64,000 nt of DNA, taken from contig MPUH01000248.1 of NCBI GenBank assembly GCA_001970955.1, positions 1 to 64,000 on the forward strand, read 5' to 3'. This document shows positions 49,101-59,492 of the stretch, one piece after another. The stretch is from Stentor coeruleus (taxonomy: Eukaryota > Ciliophora > Heterotrichea > Heterotrichida > Stentoridae). The notes beneath the pieces were generated by a model that was given only the letters and a program-made list of their open reading frames with translations, did no database searches and had not been told where the DNA came from. Made by a program: the position numbers and the translations under genes. Numbering within the stretch: position 1 is the stretch's first letter; the number at the start of each line of letters is the position of its first letter.

Positions 49101-51665
49101 CTAGCCAAGATTCACCAAGCACTTTGCTGCATATTGGCGTATATAAGGGTTTACATTCCTTATCGAGTCAATCAAAACCGGTATAATCGAATTCCTAAGC
49201 ATATTCGCTCTACAACTTGCTTTAGATGCCATAAAGCTCAGAGCTTCCAAAGCAACAATTTTCACCACATCCCTTTCATCCCTAGTTAGTTGTATCAATA
49301 TCGTCGGTATATCGACTGTATTCACATATTCACAATACTTATCCGGATGTCCATAAATCATATTCTCATTATAAACTGATAATTCTTTTATCTCTGTATT
49401 ACTCATATCATAATTATAAATCCTAAAGTCACATATTGCCCCAAATGGTTGCTTACCTTTTTTGCTGTTACAAAAATACTTAAATGATTCTTGTAGGAAA
49501 ATTTTCTTACTTGTTCTATTTGAAGTGTTATTAACAAATCCACTCATGACTTCTTGTGAATATACAACAGCAAGATGGTGCCAGCCTTTTTTAAGACGGT
49601 CTAAGCCGAACCATAGAGGAACTTCAATACCATTTTTCTGATCAACAGTATAAAAATATTCTTTATTAGCAGCAATTATAGCTCCTGTACCACTTTTACC
49701 TTGTATAAGGACTTTTACTGCATCACCCATTGGGCATCGGAACCATAGAGATACAGTCCAGTTGGGTAAAATCCCAAGGCCTTGGATTTTTATTACCTCA
49801 CTTTTTTTGAATTCTTTTCCCCAGTCAGCATAAAGGCCTGTGCTCTTTTTAAGCCCAGTATTTTGCACGGAACCTGATAAAATATGCACATTGGATGCAT
49901 CAACAACATAGCTTGAATCAAATTTAAACCATATAATCAAATTATTTGGCGAATAGAGTATGTTGGTTATAGCTCGGCAGGCTATAGCTTTGACTTCATC
50001 TTGTTTATCTCTAAGCATAAGCATCATTTCATCAAAAAAACCTGATTTATATAATGTTTCCCTTATTGGTTCCCTTAAACATAAAGCTGATAAACTCCCA
50101 ACAGCTCTGCATCTAACTTTGATACTAGGGCTTCTACATTGTGAATATACAAATTTCAACTTGTCTTTCATTTTACTCTGAACTTCTTCACCTGGAAAAG
50201 CTATACAGGTTAATCTGGCTAATTTTACCATTTCTTCAACAATTTCTAGCTTATTAACATCACCTGACTCTTTCCCTTCATCAGAAATATAGTCTTTTCT
50301 GTCAACTTTTGATAGAAAAAAGTCTATATAATACTCATCATAAAGAAGTTCTTTATTTGTAATACTAAGCATGCTAATGATAATCATGCAATTGAGCTTC
50401 TTTTTAAAGTCATCAAAAATGTTGAAAAGGGATATTATAATATTTGAAGCACCTTCTTGATAGTAACAAGCTTGTAGATCAAGCCTTGCACATAAATTTA
50501 CTAAACTTGATAAAGACATGCTTTGAATTTCATCATCTTCATCTTGAATTAGTTCAATTAACGGTTTTGTTATAGCTTCATATAGATCATAAAGTGTATA
50601 TTTTAAACATTCTATAGATAGCTGGTATATAATCCCAATTACTCTTTCTCTACTAGCTTTGTTGCTTATCTCAGAAAATGTTTTGACGATTTCTTTGACC
50701 CAACCTTTTTTTTTGAAATATTCTAGTTTAGCTTCATTTAAACAGAGACTGAGCATTGCTGACTTGGCTGCGAGCATTGCATCTAGATTGCCCCTTTCAC
50801 ATAGTTTGTGAAGCTTTTTTAAAGAAAGGAAGTTTATCGATTCACGACCTTTCTCAAATTTGCATAAGGCTTGAATGCAAGAAGCTGTGGATGAGCAGAT
50901 TTTGATGTCATCATGGGACAAAAACTTGTCGATAAGGTCAGTAAAATGCTCTTCTAGTAAATTTTTCCCTACACTTGGTTCATCAGCACTTCTGCTAATA
51001 CAGTCTATAGCAATTTTTAGCTCTTTAGGTACTATGCTTTCATTTAGCATAGTTAATAGTGTGCCGATTATCCCATTAGCTACAAATTTACTTTTGTAAT
51101 CATATGCTAAGCTTTTAATACCTTTTAAAGCAAGAATCCTGGACTTGGGTTTTACTGATGAAAGAGAGCTTACTAGAACTGAGTTCAATGTATATAGAGG
51201 GTTATAAACTTCTAAATCTTTTTTGTATTCTGGAAACTTGGTCAAAAAACTCATGATTTTCACTGCACTGTGACGTAAATTTGGCTCGTTACATAAGGCA
51301 AGTTTATTGATAATACCTCCAAGGTCCTGATCAAAGAACAATTTGATAAAATCGTGGTTTTTTTTTAATAGCAGACAAAAAGTTTTTAAAGCTTCTTCTT
51401 GTACTTGGTTCCGTTCACCATCACCATCATAGCCACCTCTCCATAACATGCAGTAAATTATCGATGGAACACCTTTTATACCAGATTTCAAGTCTTGGAT
51501 TATTCGTTCCATAGTTTCGGGATTCTTCATTTCACCTCTGAGAAGCTGAAAACTCTCGATTATTGAAGCTTCTACTGCGGTGTATTGGCCATCAGTTTTC
51601 GCTAGAATTATCTGTGTGCAGATAATTTCGATGTTTTTTCGGTCTGAGTTTTGCTTGTTTCCCAT
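49101..51665 (-). CDS. Armadillo-repeat protein with an embedded LamG-like domain
   Basis: The 854-residue protein begins MGNKQ, a possible N-myristoylation site. Residues about 40-570 are ARM/HEAT repeats (LRHSAVKIMSFLTKFPEY, DIKICSSTASCIQALCKFE, IKVRCRAVGSLSALCLREP). Residues about 578-765 form a concanavalin-like (LamG/pentraxin-type) beta-sandwich: IIWFKFDSS at the start, WTVSLWFRCP, WHHLAVVYS and a late GAICDFRIYNYDMS. The last 75 residues return to ARM-type helices (VVKIVALEALSFMASKA, PYIRQYAAKCLVNLG). No signal peptide is visible, so the sugar- or ligand-binding fold is apparently intracellular. Function unknown; it may be a membrane-anchored scaffold. Confidence 0.8.
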   Translation of the reverse strand: MGNKQNSDRKNIEIICTQIILAKTDGQYTAVEASIIESFQLLRGEMKNPETMERIIQDLKSGIKGVPSIIYCMLWRGGYDGDGERNQVQEEALKTFCLLLKKNHDFIKLFFDQDLGGIINKLALCNEPNLRHSAVKIMSFLTKFPEYKKDLEVYNPLYTLNSVLVSSLSSVKPKSRILALKGIKSLAYDYKSKFVANGIIGTLLTMLNESIVPKELKIAIDCISRSADEPSVGKNLLEEHFTDLIDKFLSHDDIKICSSTASCIQALCKFEKGRESINFLSLKKLHKLCERGNLDAMLAAKSAMLSLCLNEAKLEYFKKKGWVKEIVKTFSEISNKASRERVIGIIYQLSIECLKYTLYDLYEAITKPLIELIQDEDDEIQSMSLSSLVNLCARLDLQACYYQEGASNIIISLFNIFDDFKKKLNCMIIISMLSITNKELLYDEYYIDFFLSKVDRKDYISDEGKESGDVNKLEIVEEMVKLARLTCIAFPGEEVQSKMKDKLKFVYSQCRSPSIKVRCRAVGSLSALCLREPIRETLYKSGFFDEMMLMLRDKQDEVKAIACRAITNILYSPNNLIIWFKFDSSYVVDASNVHILSGSVQNTGLKKSTGLYADWGKEFKKSEVIKIQGLGILPNWTVSLWFRCPMGDAVKVLIQGKSGTGAIIAANKEYFYTVDQKNGIEVPLWFGLDRLKKGWHHLAVVYSQEVMSGFVNNTSNRTSKKIFLQESFKYFCNSKKGKQPFGAICDFRIYNYDMSNTEIKELSVYNENMIYGHPDKYCEYVNTVDIPTILIQLTRDERDVVKIVALEALSFMASKASCRANMLRNSIIPVLIDSIRNVNPYIRQYAAKCLVNLG

Positions 51666-52986
51666 ATTGCTTTTTGTAATGAAGGGTGAATATTTTGGAA
51701 GATATAATTCTGAGTTAGGATTTAAATCAAAGAGATTTTTGGTTTAATAAAGGCTTGATTACTAGGCTATTTATGAGCTGTGATAGGATTTAATTAAATA
51801 AGGATTTATAATAAATGTTTAGGCGTTTAGAGACTATAATGATTTTCATCTGAAAAAATATTTGAGATTTTGAAGGAGTATTTATATTTGACTGATTTAT
51901 TATTTGTATAGTTTATGGAGAAATTACTGAGTGTAGCATTAAATATTAGCTTTATAAATCGTGGACTGTGTTTTTGTTAGTGAAAATATTGTTAATATAT
52001 TACTTCCTAGATTAGAAGCCATTAATTGCACTATAGTTAAATTAAGATTTTTAAAATGCTATTATTGCAATTTAATATATATATAAATGCAGAACTTATC
52101 TGAAATATTTATTTTAAGTTTTTCTTTCACTAACTTCTTCCTGCTGCCATAAAAAATTTCTATAAAATATTTTATTTTTTAACTTACTTAATGGCTCAAG
52201 AATTAGAATCAGATGTTGTATAACTACCAATTATCTAAAGATTTAACAATAACTTTTGATGCTCATTCATTTGCAACTTCAGGAAAAAAAATATCGAGCT
52301 TTGATGCAAAAGTTGCTGAAAGTACTAAAACATTTAAAGTCAAGAATCAGATATATGGATAACTTCAGTCACTTGATAAATAAATTGTGTCTTGCTAAAT
52401 TCCAATATGGCTTATATCTCTGATTATGCTACTCCAAATTATTGAGGCACTAGAATTTAATGCATAAAAAGATAGACTACCTGATTGATCGCCAAGCAAT
52501 AGAACCCTGCCTGGACTGTCAAAGATTTGTTTGTAGAATGTAAAAATACATATTTTTACATCAAAAACCTACATCATCAATGAAGGCTTATGTAGCTTTG
52601 AAATTGTAAAACTAAGATTTTTAAAATCCTAAAATAGGCATGTGCTTCTTGCAAAGGTTTCAATTTGTTAATTTTCATAAACAAAGTGCTAAAAAGTCAT
52701 CAGTTAGAATAAATATAATTATTTAAATTAGACTTTATCAGCAATCAATAAATCTAGTAAATCAATAAATCCTTTTCTAGACTCTTTATAATATTCTGCA
52801 TATAAAAGTATATCAAAACAAATCAGTAACTTAGTTTTTCCTTAAAATATCTCTAAAGCCTATATATCCCAAATTATAATTAAAATAATCATATTTCTTA
52901 TGATATGCTTAATCACTTCAAGCAAAACCTTCCTAGTATCTCTCTACCTCCCTTGTTCAAGCTTGCATCTTAATTTTCAACCATAA
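51666..52986. other. 1.3-kb spacer between divergent genes, possible coding relic
   Basis: Upstream of both the ARM/LamG gene and eEF1B. A 50-codon stretch at 52213-52362 (starting MLYNYQLSKDLTITFDAHSF) has coding-like composition but no partner exons, so it is noted only as a possible relic. Otherwise featureless. Confidence 0.4.
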
Positions 52987-53664
52987 ATGGCAGCTCCCAA
53001 TCCCAAAGAATTGGAAACAATCTTGAGTACTTCAGCTTTCCTCTGTGGAGATCGTCCAAGTGCTGAAGACAACAAAGTCTTTAAGCTCTTTGCATCAGCT
53101 CCAGATCACACTACTTATCCAAACCTTTGGGGATGGTATACTTTTGTCTTGCAATTCACTGATGCTGTAAAAGCTCATTGGCCAGATCTTACACCAAAAC
53201 CAGTTGAAAAGAAGCCTGCTGAAGAAGAATTCGAAGATGATCTCTTCGCTGACGACCCAGAAGCTGAAGAAGAAGCGAAGAAAATCGCTGACGCTAAGGC
53301 TGCAGATAAGAAACAAGCTCCAGTTGGTAAAAGTAATGTGGTCTTTGATGTGAAACCTGTGAGCTCATCTGTTGATCTTGATGTCTTAGCTAAAAGAATT
53401 TTTGAAGAAGTTGCTTTAGATGGATTGATTTGGGGTGAGCAATATAAGAAAGCACCAGTAGCCTTTGGAATTTTCAAACTCGTCATTGGATGCACAATTC
53501 TTGATACTGTAGAAACTGAAGTTATTATTGAAAAAATCACAGAGCTTTCTGGTGAACTTAAGGTTGAAGATGAGGATGAAGATGGGGAAGGCCTTGGCAC
53601 ATTTGCCACTGTTGAAGATGCTTGGGTGCAAAGTGTGGATATCGCCAACTTCCAAAAGATTTAG
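52987..53664 (+). CDS. Translation elongation factor 1-beta (eEF1B nucleotide-exchange subunit)
   Basis: The 225-residue length is typical. The N-terminal 65 residues form the GST-C-like helical domain, followed by the acidic central block with the characteristic DDLFADDPEAEEEA. The C-terminal exchange domain (about 112-225) runs from SNVVFDVKP to the family's ending DAWVQSVDIANFQKI, with YKKAPVAFGIFKLVIGCTI in the middle. It catalyses GDP/GTP exchange on eEF1A. Codon use is visibly less AT-rich than neighbouring genes, as expected of a highly expressed gene. The leader CAACCATAAATGGC fits an efficient start. Confidence 0.95.
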   Translation: MAAPNPKELETILSTSAFLCGDRPSAEDNKVFKLFASAPDHTTYPNLWGWYTFVLQFTDAVKAHWPDLTPKPVEKKPAEEEFEDDLFADDPEAEEEAKKIADAKAADKKQAPVGKSNVVFDVKPVSSSVDLDVLAKRIFEEVALDGLIWGEQYKKAPVAFGIFKLVIGCTILDTVETEVIIEKITELSGELKVEDEDEDGEGLGTFATVEDAWVQSVDIANFQKI

Positions 53665-53981
53665 AATAGGTTATTAAATCCTTTTGAAAAATTGGAGTTT
53701 TTTAATAACTTCTAGATAGGGGTTAGCTGGTGGAGAATGTTTTTGAAGCATGAGGATGAATTTTCGAGAATACTATGGAGAATTAGAATTTGATGAGTAA
53801 ACAATTATAATCTATTTGGTGTGTATATTGAAAGGAATTTTTCATGAGAATTTGAATAGGTGTATATAATAAAATTTTGATATTTGCATAAGATTTATAG
53901 GATGCCTGATATAGTTGCTTGATGCAAAGATGTGATATTAGGAAATGAATATATAATGGGTAGTAATATTATTATCAGCCC
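53665..53981. other. Spacer before tRNA
   Basis: Mostly AT-rich; 3' region of eEF1B and 5' flank of the tRNA. Nothing else recognised. Confidence 0.4.
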
Positions 53982-54054
53982 GCCTTTATAGCTCAGTTGG
54001 CAGAGCATTCGCTTAGTAAGCGAAAGGTCTACGGTTCGAGCCCGTATAAAGGCT
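53982..54054 (+). tRNA. tRNA-Thr, anticodon AGT
   Basis: Complete cloverleaf: acceptor GCCTTTA pairs with TAAAGGC (54047-54053) and T54054 as discriminator. The D arm is GCTC/GAGC with AGTTGG in the loop. The anticodon stem TTCGC/GCGAA encloses TTAGTAA, so the anticodon is AGT (54015-54017). The T arm is TACGG/CCGTA with loop TTCGAGC. There is no intron. A T-rich stretch follows as Pol III terminator. Internal A and B box promoters lie in the D and T arms (GGTTCGAGC matches the B box). Confidence 0.97.
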
Positions 54055-54073
54055 TATTTTTAGGATTTTTTTT
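54055..54073 (+). terminator. Pol III terminator T runs after tRNA-Thr
   Basis: Two T runs follow the tRNA 3' end (TATTTTT from 54055 and a longer run at 54065-54073), consistent with RNA polymerase III termination. Confidence 0.6.
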
Positions 54074-54749
54074 TATCGCTGGTAATATTATAAACATTAT
54101 AAATCAGAATTGCTATGAGCTATTTTTTTGATGATTAGCTTGTTTAGCATTATAGTATTAGCATCATTTAGTATTCCACTATCAAAATCCCAGAAGCACA
54201 AGCAATCCAATCCCTCACTCGAAAATTTTAAAGCAAAAAAATCTTTTCAGAGTATCAATTCAATTCATTAAATATTTCCTTAAGTTCAATGAATATAAAT
54301 CATACTTTCATTTACCTAAAATATAATAATTGAAGGCTGTAAATCATATATTGAAACCAAGATTGAAAATTATATGAAAATTAAAAGATAACAGGAAAGC
54401 CATTCAAATGCTGCCTTTACATGAGATAGCACTAAATAGTCAACAATTTGAGCAGCAGCAAGTTTAGGAAGAAAGTAGAGAACACAAAGAAATCTCGACA
54501 AGCACATAATAAACTACATAAAACACATTGAAAATATCAGAATAAAAACAAGATAAATAGATTAAGAAGCTCACATTGTGAGCGGAAATTTTACATAGCA
54601 TAGCCTACAATATAAAAAAAATCACGCAATTTCCCACCAATAATTGCAAACCTTGGAGAAACTATACGAAAATTGCCTGCTCTGAAAAGACTCTCTAAGA
54701 ACAGCTTATATCCTAATTATGGAATATAATTTTATAATAACTAAATTAT
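54074..54749. other. Spacer with small inverted repeat
   Basis: Non-coding. It contains GCTCAC (54569-54574), three bases, then GTGAGC (54578-54583) in a patch slightly less AT-rich (54400-54700). No RNA or gene recognised. Confidence 0.4.
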
Positions 54750-56486
54750 TTACTCATTCTTAGCAAGGTTTCTGCTTTGAGCTGGGTTTTGGAGCATTGT
54801 TGTTAGAATTTCTTTAGTATATTTTAAACGTTTTGTCATTTCTTTGTTATTGTTTTCCATAGCTGTAGCTAGGGCATATGTGCTGATTTCACCATTTTTG
54901 TTAACGTAGACAACTATTTTATTTGTACTGCATAGCATAAGCTCAGATTTGTCAGTGAAATGGACTTGGACAACTTTGTTACTTAGTCTGAAAATCATAG
55001 CATGACTTGTAGATATCCATTTTTTAACATGGGTTAAAGGATTTTCATAGGTTTCAACTAGATCTTCAATAGTGAGATGCTTTCTGAAATGCATTAAGAG
55101 TGTCACCTTTTTCTGCATTTCTGCAGGGAAGTTCCCTAGAGAGTACTCTACAAATGTTTCTTCTGCTGAACGGTCTCTTCGACTGAAGTATTGGAATATT
55201 GTACCATCGCGATCTGATATTATTTTAGTTGTATCATTGAAATAGACTCCTGTGCAGCCATTAGATAAAGCATACCCCACGCCATACTTGGCAGAGTAAT
55301 CAACCCATTTCTTTATCCAAATCTTTGGCCCTTCAGTTGTCAATATATAATTAGAAGCAGTAGCGTTTTTCTTAGTTGCAGACCCCGAGTGTGACCCGGA
55401 ATACGCTTTATCCCTAGAAGAAGCCCTTTCCCTACTTGTCGGTCTATTCGATTCATTTTTTTTCCCAGTTGACCTATCCGTATCTTTATGCGAGTTAGAT
55501 CTAGGGCTTTTTCCAACAGATATATCCCGGCCGCGACTAAGCGGCCTTAAACTTGGATTTTTTTCAAATTGCCTCATATAAACAGGAGTTGGTGGTACAG
55601 CTAAAGTACTAGTTGGCATGAGTTTTGGTATCAAATTCTTAGCGAAAAACCCATGCTGCCCAATTTCTGTCAATGAAGGTCTTGCTGTAGGATCAATTAT
55701 CAATATCCTCTCAATCAAATCTTTTGACTCTGCCGAAATTTGCACACTTTCTGGAAAACTATACGCATTCATCCTTATCCTCCTATATGTTGTTTTAACA
55801 TCTGAAGTCTCAAAAGGGGGCTTACCTATAAGCATTGTATACATCAAAACACCAAAACTCCATATATCAACCTCATAAGAATGGCCAAATCTTCCATCCA
55901 ATATTTCTGGAGCTATATAGTTAGGAGTTCCACATATAGTCCTTTTACGCTCACCATCAAATTCAAGCTTTGTTGCAAGGCCGAAATCTCCCATTTTAAT
56001 CTCCATTTTGTCACTAAGGAATATGTTTCCTAATTTGATGTCTCGATGAATTACCCGATGAGAATGCAAATATTTCAATGCAGAAAGTACTTGCAAAAGA
56101 TAACATTGAATTTCAAGCTCTGTCAAACGTTTTCTTCGACGAAGGAGGTCGCTTAAAGTTTGATTTGTACAGATCTCGAGGATGATATAGACGTAGTCAT
56201 TATCTTCGAAAAAGTGCTCAAATTTCACGATGTTTGTATGACTAAGGGACTTATGGATTTTGACTTCGCTCATCAGTTTTTGACGAGCCCTACCTTTGGT
56301 TAATGCGGACTTATCCATCATTTTGACGGCAGAGAGAACTTTAGAGTCTTGGGAAATTATTTCATAAACGGATGCGAAACCCCCTTTTCCTAGGAGACGA
56401 CCTTTGGAATAACGTTTGTAGAGAACCTCACCATTACTTTTGGTGACCTTTTCTTCGATTATCTGCATGTCTTCTTGCCGGGCCAT
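54750..56486 (-). CDS. PLK: Polo-like kinase
   Basis: The 578-residue protein has the PLK layout: kinase domain at about 26-280 with GKGGFASVYE (compare the PLK GKGGFAKCYE), AVKMMDKS, HRDIKLGN, DFGLAT and the T-loop KRTICGTPNYIAPEIL. Then comes a Ser/Arg-rich linker (about 315-370) and polo-box domain from about 385: WVDYSAKYGVGYALSNGCTG, VYFNDTTKIISDRDG, then the second box including MIFRLSNKVVQVHFTDKSE. PLKs drive mitotic entry, spindle and basal-body duplication; phosphopeptide docking is through the two polo boxes. Its 5' flank contains a doubled block around an N, which does not affect the coding region. Confidence 0.93.
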   Translation of the reverse strand: MARQEDMQIIEEKVTKSNGEVLYKRYSKGRLLGKGGFASVYEIISQDSKVLSAVKMMDKSALTKGRARQKLMSEVKIHKSLSHTNIVKFEHFFEDNDYVYIILEICTNQTLSDLLRRRKRLTELEIQCYLLQVLSALKYLHSHRVIHRDIKLGNIFLSDKMEIKMGDFGLATKLEFDGERKRTICGTPNYIAPEILDGRFGHSYEVDIWSFGVLMYTMLIGKPPFETSDVKTTYRRIRMNAYSFPESVQISAESKDLIERILIIDPTARPSLTEIGQHGFFAKNLIPKLMPTSTLAVPPTPVYMRQFEKNPSLRPLSRGRDISVGKSPRSNSHKDTDRSTGKKNESNRPTSRERASSRDKAYSGSHSGSATKKNATASNYILTTEGPKIWIKKWVDYSAKYGVGYALSNGCTGVYFNDTTKIISDRDGTIFQYFSRRDRSAEETFVEYSLGNFPAEMQKKVTLLMHFRKHLTIEDLVETYENPLTHVKKWISTSHAMIFRLSNKVVQVHFTDKSELMLCSTNKIVVYVNKNGEISTYALATAMENNNKEMTKRLKYTKEILTTMLQNPAQSRNLAKNE

Positions 56487-58385
56487 TGCTCTGACTTATT
56501 TTTCTCAGTTGGATTAGAATTTAAAGATGAATTTTCATTGGAAAGCACAGCTAAATTTGTTTTTGGATTAAGGGAAGAGAGAGTGCATGAGTTAAGACTT
56601 AGGTGAAAAGTTTTATGGAATAAAGAAAAGATGGGCTGCTTGGCATAGAGTAAAGAGTATATANTTAAGACTTAGGTGAAAAGTTTTATGGAATAAAGAA
56701 AAGATGGGCTGCTTGGCATAGAGTAAAGAGTGCATAAATATTTTTTTAGTTTTGCATAAAATGTATAGTATTATGAACCCTTTAATAAATAAAGAATATT
56801 TTTTTAAGATTTATACTAGAATCTGCAAAATTTTATTTAAATGGTCTTAAACTTTTATAAATACATGCAAATTCAAGTATTTTCTGTAGTTTAATCCCTC
56901 TTATAAATTATAAGATAAATATGAACTGTAATGCTAAAATAACTAAATACAAACTATGCATATATAAAAAAACAATTTTTTTGTCTGTCAAAAGCATTTT
57001 CAAATAAATCCTAATTTATCTTAATGCATGGATATCTTTTTTTGATGTTAGGGCAGTATTGAAATTAAAAAAAAAAGTGTTGATTTATAATTACAAGTAC
57101 CAAGGCTGTTACACGAAAAATAAAAAAAAATATTTGTTGCAATGCATATAATAAGGATTTAATATATTTAATATTTGAAAATATTTAAATTGGAACTTTA
57201 TTGATTTCATTTCCTTGCTATTGTTGTATTTTACTTCTGATATGCAAAGACCAAAAAAATAATTTTTTTGAATCTAGTCACTTAGTTTTAAAATTTCTAT
57301 ATTATGACAGTCTGCTACATATGCAATTTAAACACAGTAAAATAATTATGATTTGCTTACTAAAACGCTCCTGTAAACTTATTATAAATTAATCAAAATA
57401 TTTTAAAATAAAAGCCTTAAACTTATGCATTTTAAATGAGATATTAAATTATTTGCTTAACTTTCATATAAAAACTAATATGCAATTATGATAAAGTATG
57501 TCGTAAACAAAAGTTCATCAAAAAATGCAATTTCAAGCAAATTTAAATTTTTTTGAAAATATCATAAAAGTGAACTGATTTTATTTTTTTCTAATCTAAA
57601 TACCTTAATTATTAACCTAGAAATAATTATCTAAGAAAATTTATCTAGAGATCATTTGTTGTTTTTTTCCCATAAAAATTCAAAATATGTTTTGCGATAT
57701 TTTTTGTTTTGTTTAGTGGAAGAATATAGGTTTTACTTTTCTCTGTAAACCTTCAATTAATATACACTCCTGTAATTGAATTCTTGAAATACTTACTACG
57801 ATTCACTGTTCCATGAGCATAATTAAATTCTTCCTCATTTTAGTCTTGATTAGTCACGCCAAAGGTTTGTATAAATAATTGATCTGGGCTTTACGTAGTA
57901 TTTATAATATTTAAAAGTATTTCTCTTGATCGATTTTCAGCTTTAAGCATAAAACATTTTTTTCTGTGCATCTGAAAGTTAAATTCTTGGCAGTTCATTT
58001 TTGCTGACAGTGAAAGTATATCATTTGAGTCGCCATTAAATTTAATTCTTGTAAGTATTCTACAGAAGAAATTTTACATGAAAATGCCTGAAGGATTTTA
58101 CATAAAGTTGGAATGCTAGGCACATTTATGTCTAACCATTCATTATTTCAAAAAAATGATTAAAATTTTAAAGATCTTAGTTATAAAAAATCTTGCAGTT
58201 ATTGAATTTCTTTATGAAGGTCTTTGAAATAGATGACTAAACTAATAATATTTTCCATCATAACCAGATGAATTAAAATAATTTCTAAGACTTGAAAAAG
58301 CATCTTATTATAATTAAACAGAAAATATCAAAATCTTATATCAAAACATTTAATCTTATCAAAGAACTACTTATTCCATAAAAAT
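56487..58385. other. 1.9-kb spacer between divergent genes
   Basis: Upstream of both the Polo kinase and ubiquilin genes. Apart from the duplicated block at the N at 56664 it is AT-rich without any supported gene. Confidence 0.45.
56592..56731. repeat. 67-bp direct repeat flanking a single N
   Basis: 56592-56658 recurs at 56665-56731. The first copy is followed by five bases and the N at 56664. Same pattern as the other N positions; non-coding. Confidence 0.88.
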
Positions 58386-59441
58386 ATGGCTGAAGATACC
58401 TTTACCATGAGAGTTAAGATCACTCCATCAGAAAAAGAGTTCGAAGTCACAGTGCACAAAGAAATCAAGCTAGATGAGTTAAAAGCTCTGTGCATAAAGG
58501 AATTAGGTGAGGAAGTAAACATCAAGCTAGTGTACCGGGGTAAGATCTTGAAAGACACTGATAACTTGTCCATACTTCAGCCTAACACTGTACTCTTTTT
58601 GGTCCGTGAGGCAAAGAAAGCTGAACCTTCTTCAAACCCACCACCTCAATCCAATCCTTCAGGCTCAAATGTTCCCCAGCCTGGTCCAGCACCTCAAAGT
58701 AATCCATTTAATCAAGGCACAGGTGCATTTCCAGGTATGGGAGGAATGGGTGGCATGCCTGGCTTTGGTGGAATGGGTGGAATGCCTGGAATGGGTGGTA
58801 TGGGTGGAATGGGTGGAATGCCTGGTATGGGTGGAATGCCTGGAATGGGTGGAATGGGAGGTGGGATGGGTGGTATGCCTGGAGGTATGAACGCTAATGA
58901 CCCACAAGGTATGATGGATCCTAACTTAATGGGAATGATGGGCCAAATGATGTCAAATCCAGCAATGCGTGACTACATTTTCAACATGATGCAGATGATG
59001 TTTTCAAATCCACAATATAGAGAAATGCTTATGAACAGTAATCCTATGATGAGAAATTTAATGCAATCAAACCCAATGATGGGAGAAATGTTTAGTAATC
59101 CTGCTATGCTTGAAATGATGAAATCGATGTTTACACCAGCTGGTTCGCAACAAGCTATACCTAGCAATCCTTTCGGTGGCTATTTGGGAGGCCCTGCTTC
59201 AAATCCTATGAATCCAGTTAACCCTCCAAACCTTGCTCCTGGTTTTGCAGGTCTTGCTAATCCATTTTCTGCAAATCCGACAGCGCCCTCGATTGAGACT
59301 TTAAGAAGTACTTATGCGAATCAGCTTGAGCAGATTAAGGATATGGGGTTTAGTAACGAGGAAGATATTTTAAGAGCTCTGAATGCTACTAACGGAGATG
59401 TGAATGCAGCTGTTGAAAAGCTATTCAGTAAGCTTGGATAA
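58386..59441 (+). CDS. Ubiquilin/Dsk2-type proteasome shuttle factor
   Basis: The 351-residue protein has a ubiquitin-like domain (about 6-75, FTMRVKITPSEKEFEVTV through LVYRGKILKDTDNL). A linker follows with a Gly-Met repeat region (MGGMPGMGG units, about 115-165, encoded at 58730-58890). STI1-type helices come next (MSNPAMRDYIFNMMQMMFSNPQYREML, NPAMLEMMKSM), then a C-terminal UBA domain (YANQLEQIKDMGFSNEEDILRALNAT). The UBL docks on the proteasome and the UBA binds ubiquitin chains; the STI1 part handles hydrophobic clients. The GMGGMP-type repeat is expanded compared with what I recall of the family. Confidence 0.93.
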   Translation: MAEDTFTMRVKITPSEKEFEVTVHKEIKLDELKALCIKELGEEVNIKLVYRGKILKDTDNLSILQPNTVLFLVREAKKAEPSSNPPPQSNPSGSNVPQPGPAPQSNPFNQGTGAFPGMGGMGGMPGFGGMGGMPGMGGMGGMGGMPGMGGMPGMGGMGGGMGGMPGGMNANDPQGMMDPNLMGMMGQMMSNPAMRDYIFNMMQMMFSNPQYREMLMNSNPMMRNLMQSNPMMGEMFSNPAMLEMMKSMFTPAGSQQAIPSNPFGGYLGGPASNPMNPVNPPNLAPGFAGLANPFSANPTAPSIETLRSTYANQLEQIKDMGFSNEEDILRALNATNGDVNAAVEKLFSKLG

Positions 59442-59492
59442 TAGTATTTATTATAACTCTGAATATTCTTTGAAATTTATTTATAATCTATA

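Noticed and set aside
53175-53648. 157-codon minus-strand frame rich in Ser and Thr
   Set aside because: Shadow of the eEF1B gene on the other strand.
57201-57392. 63-codon plus-strand frame
   Set aside because: Short, Cys/Ile/Leu-rich by chance in AT-rich spacer; no start context or partner exon.
58665-58907. His/Ser/Thr-rich minus-strand frame
   Set aside because: Shadow of the Gly-Met repeat of ubiquilin; the repeat explains the odd composition.
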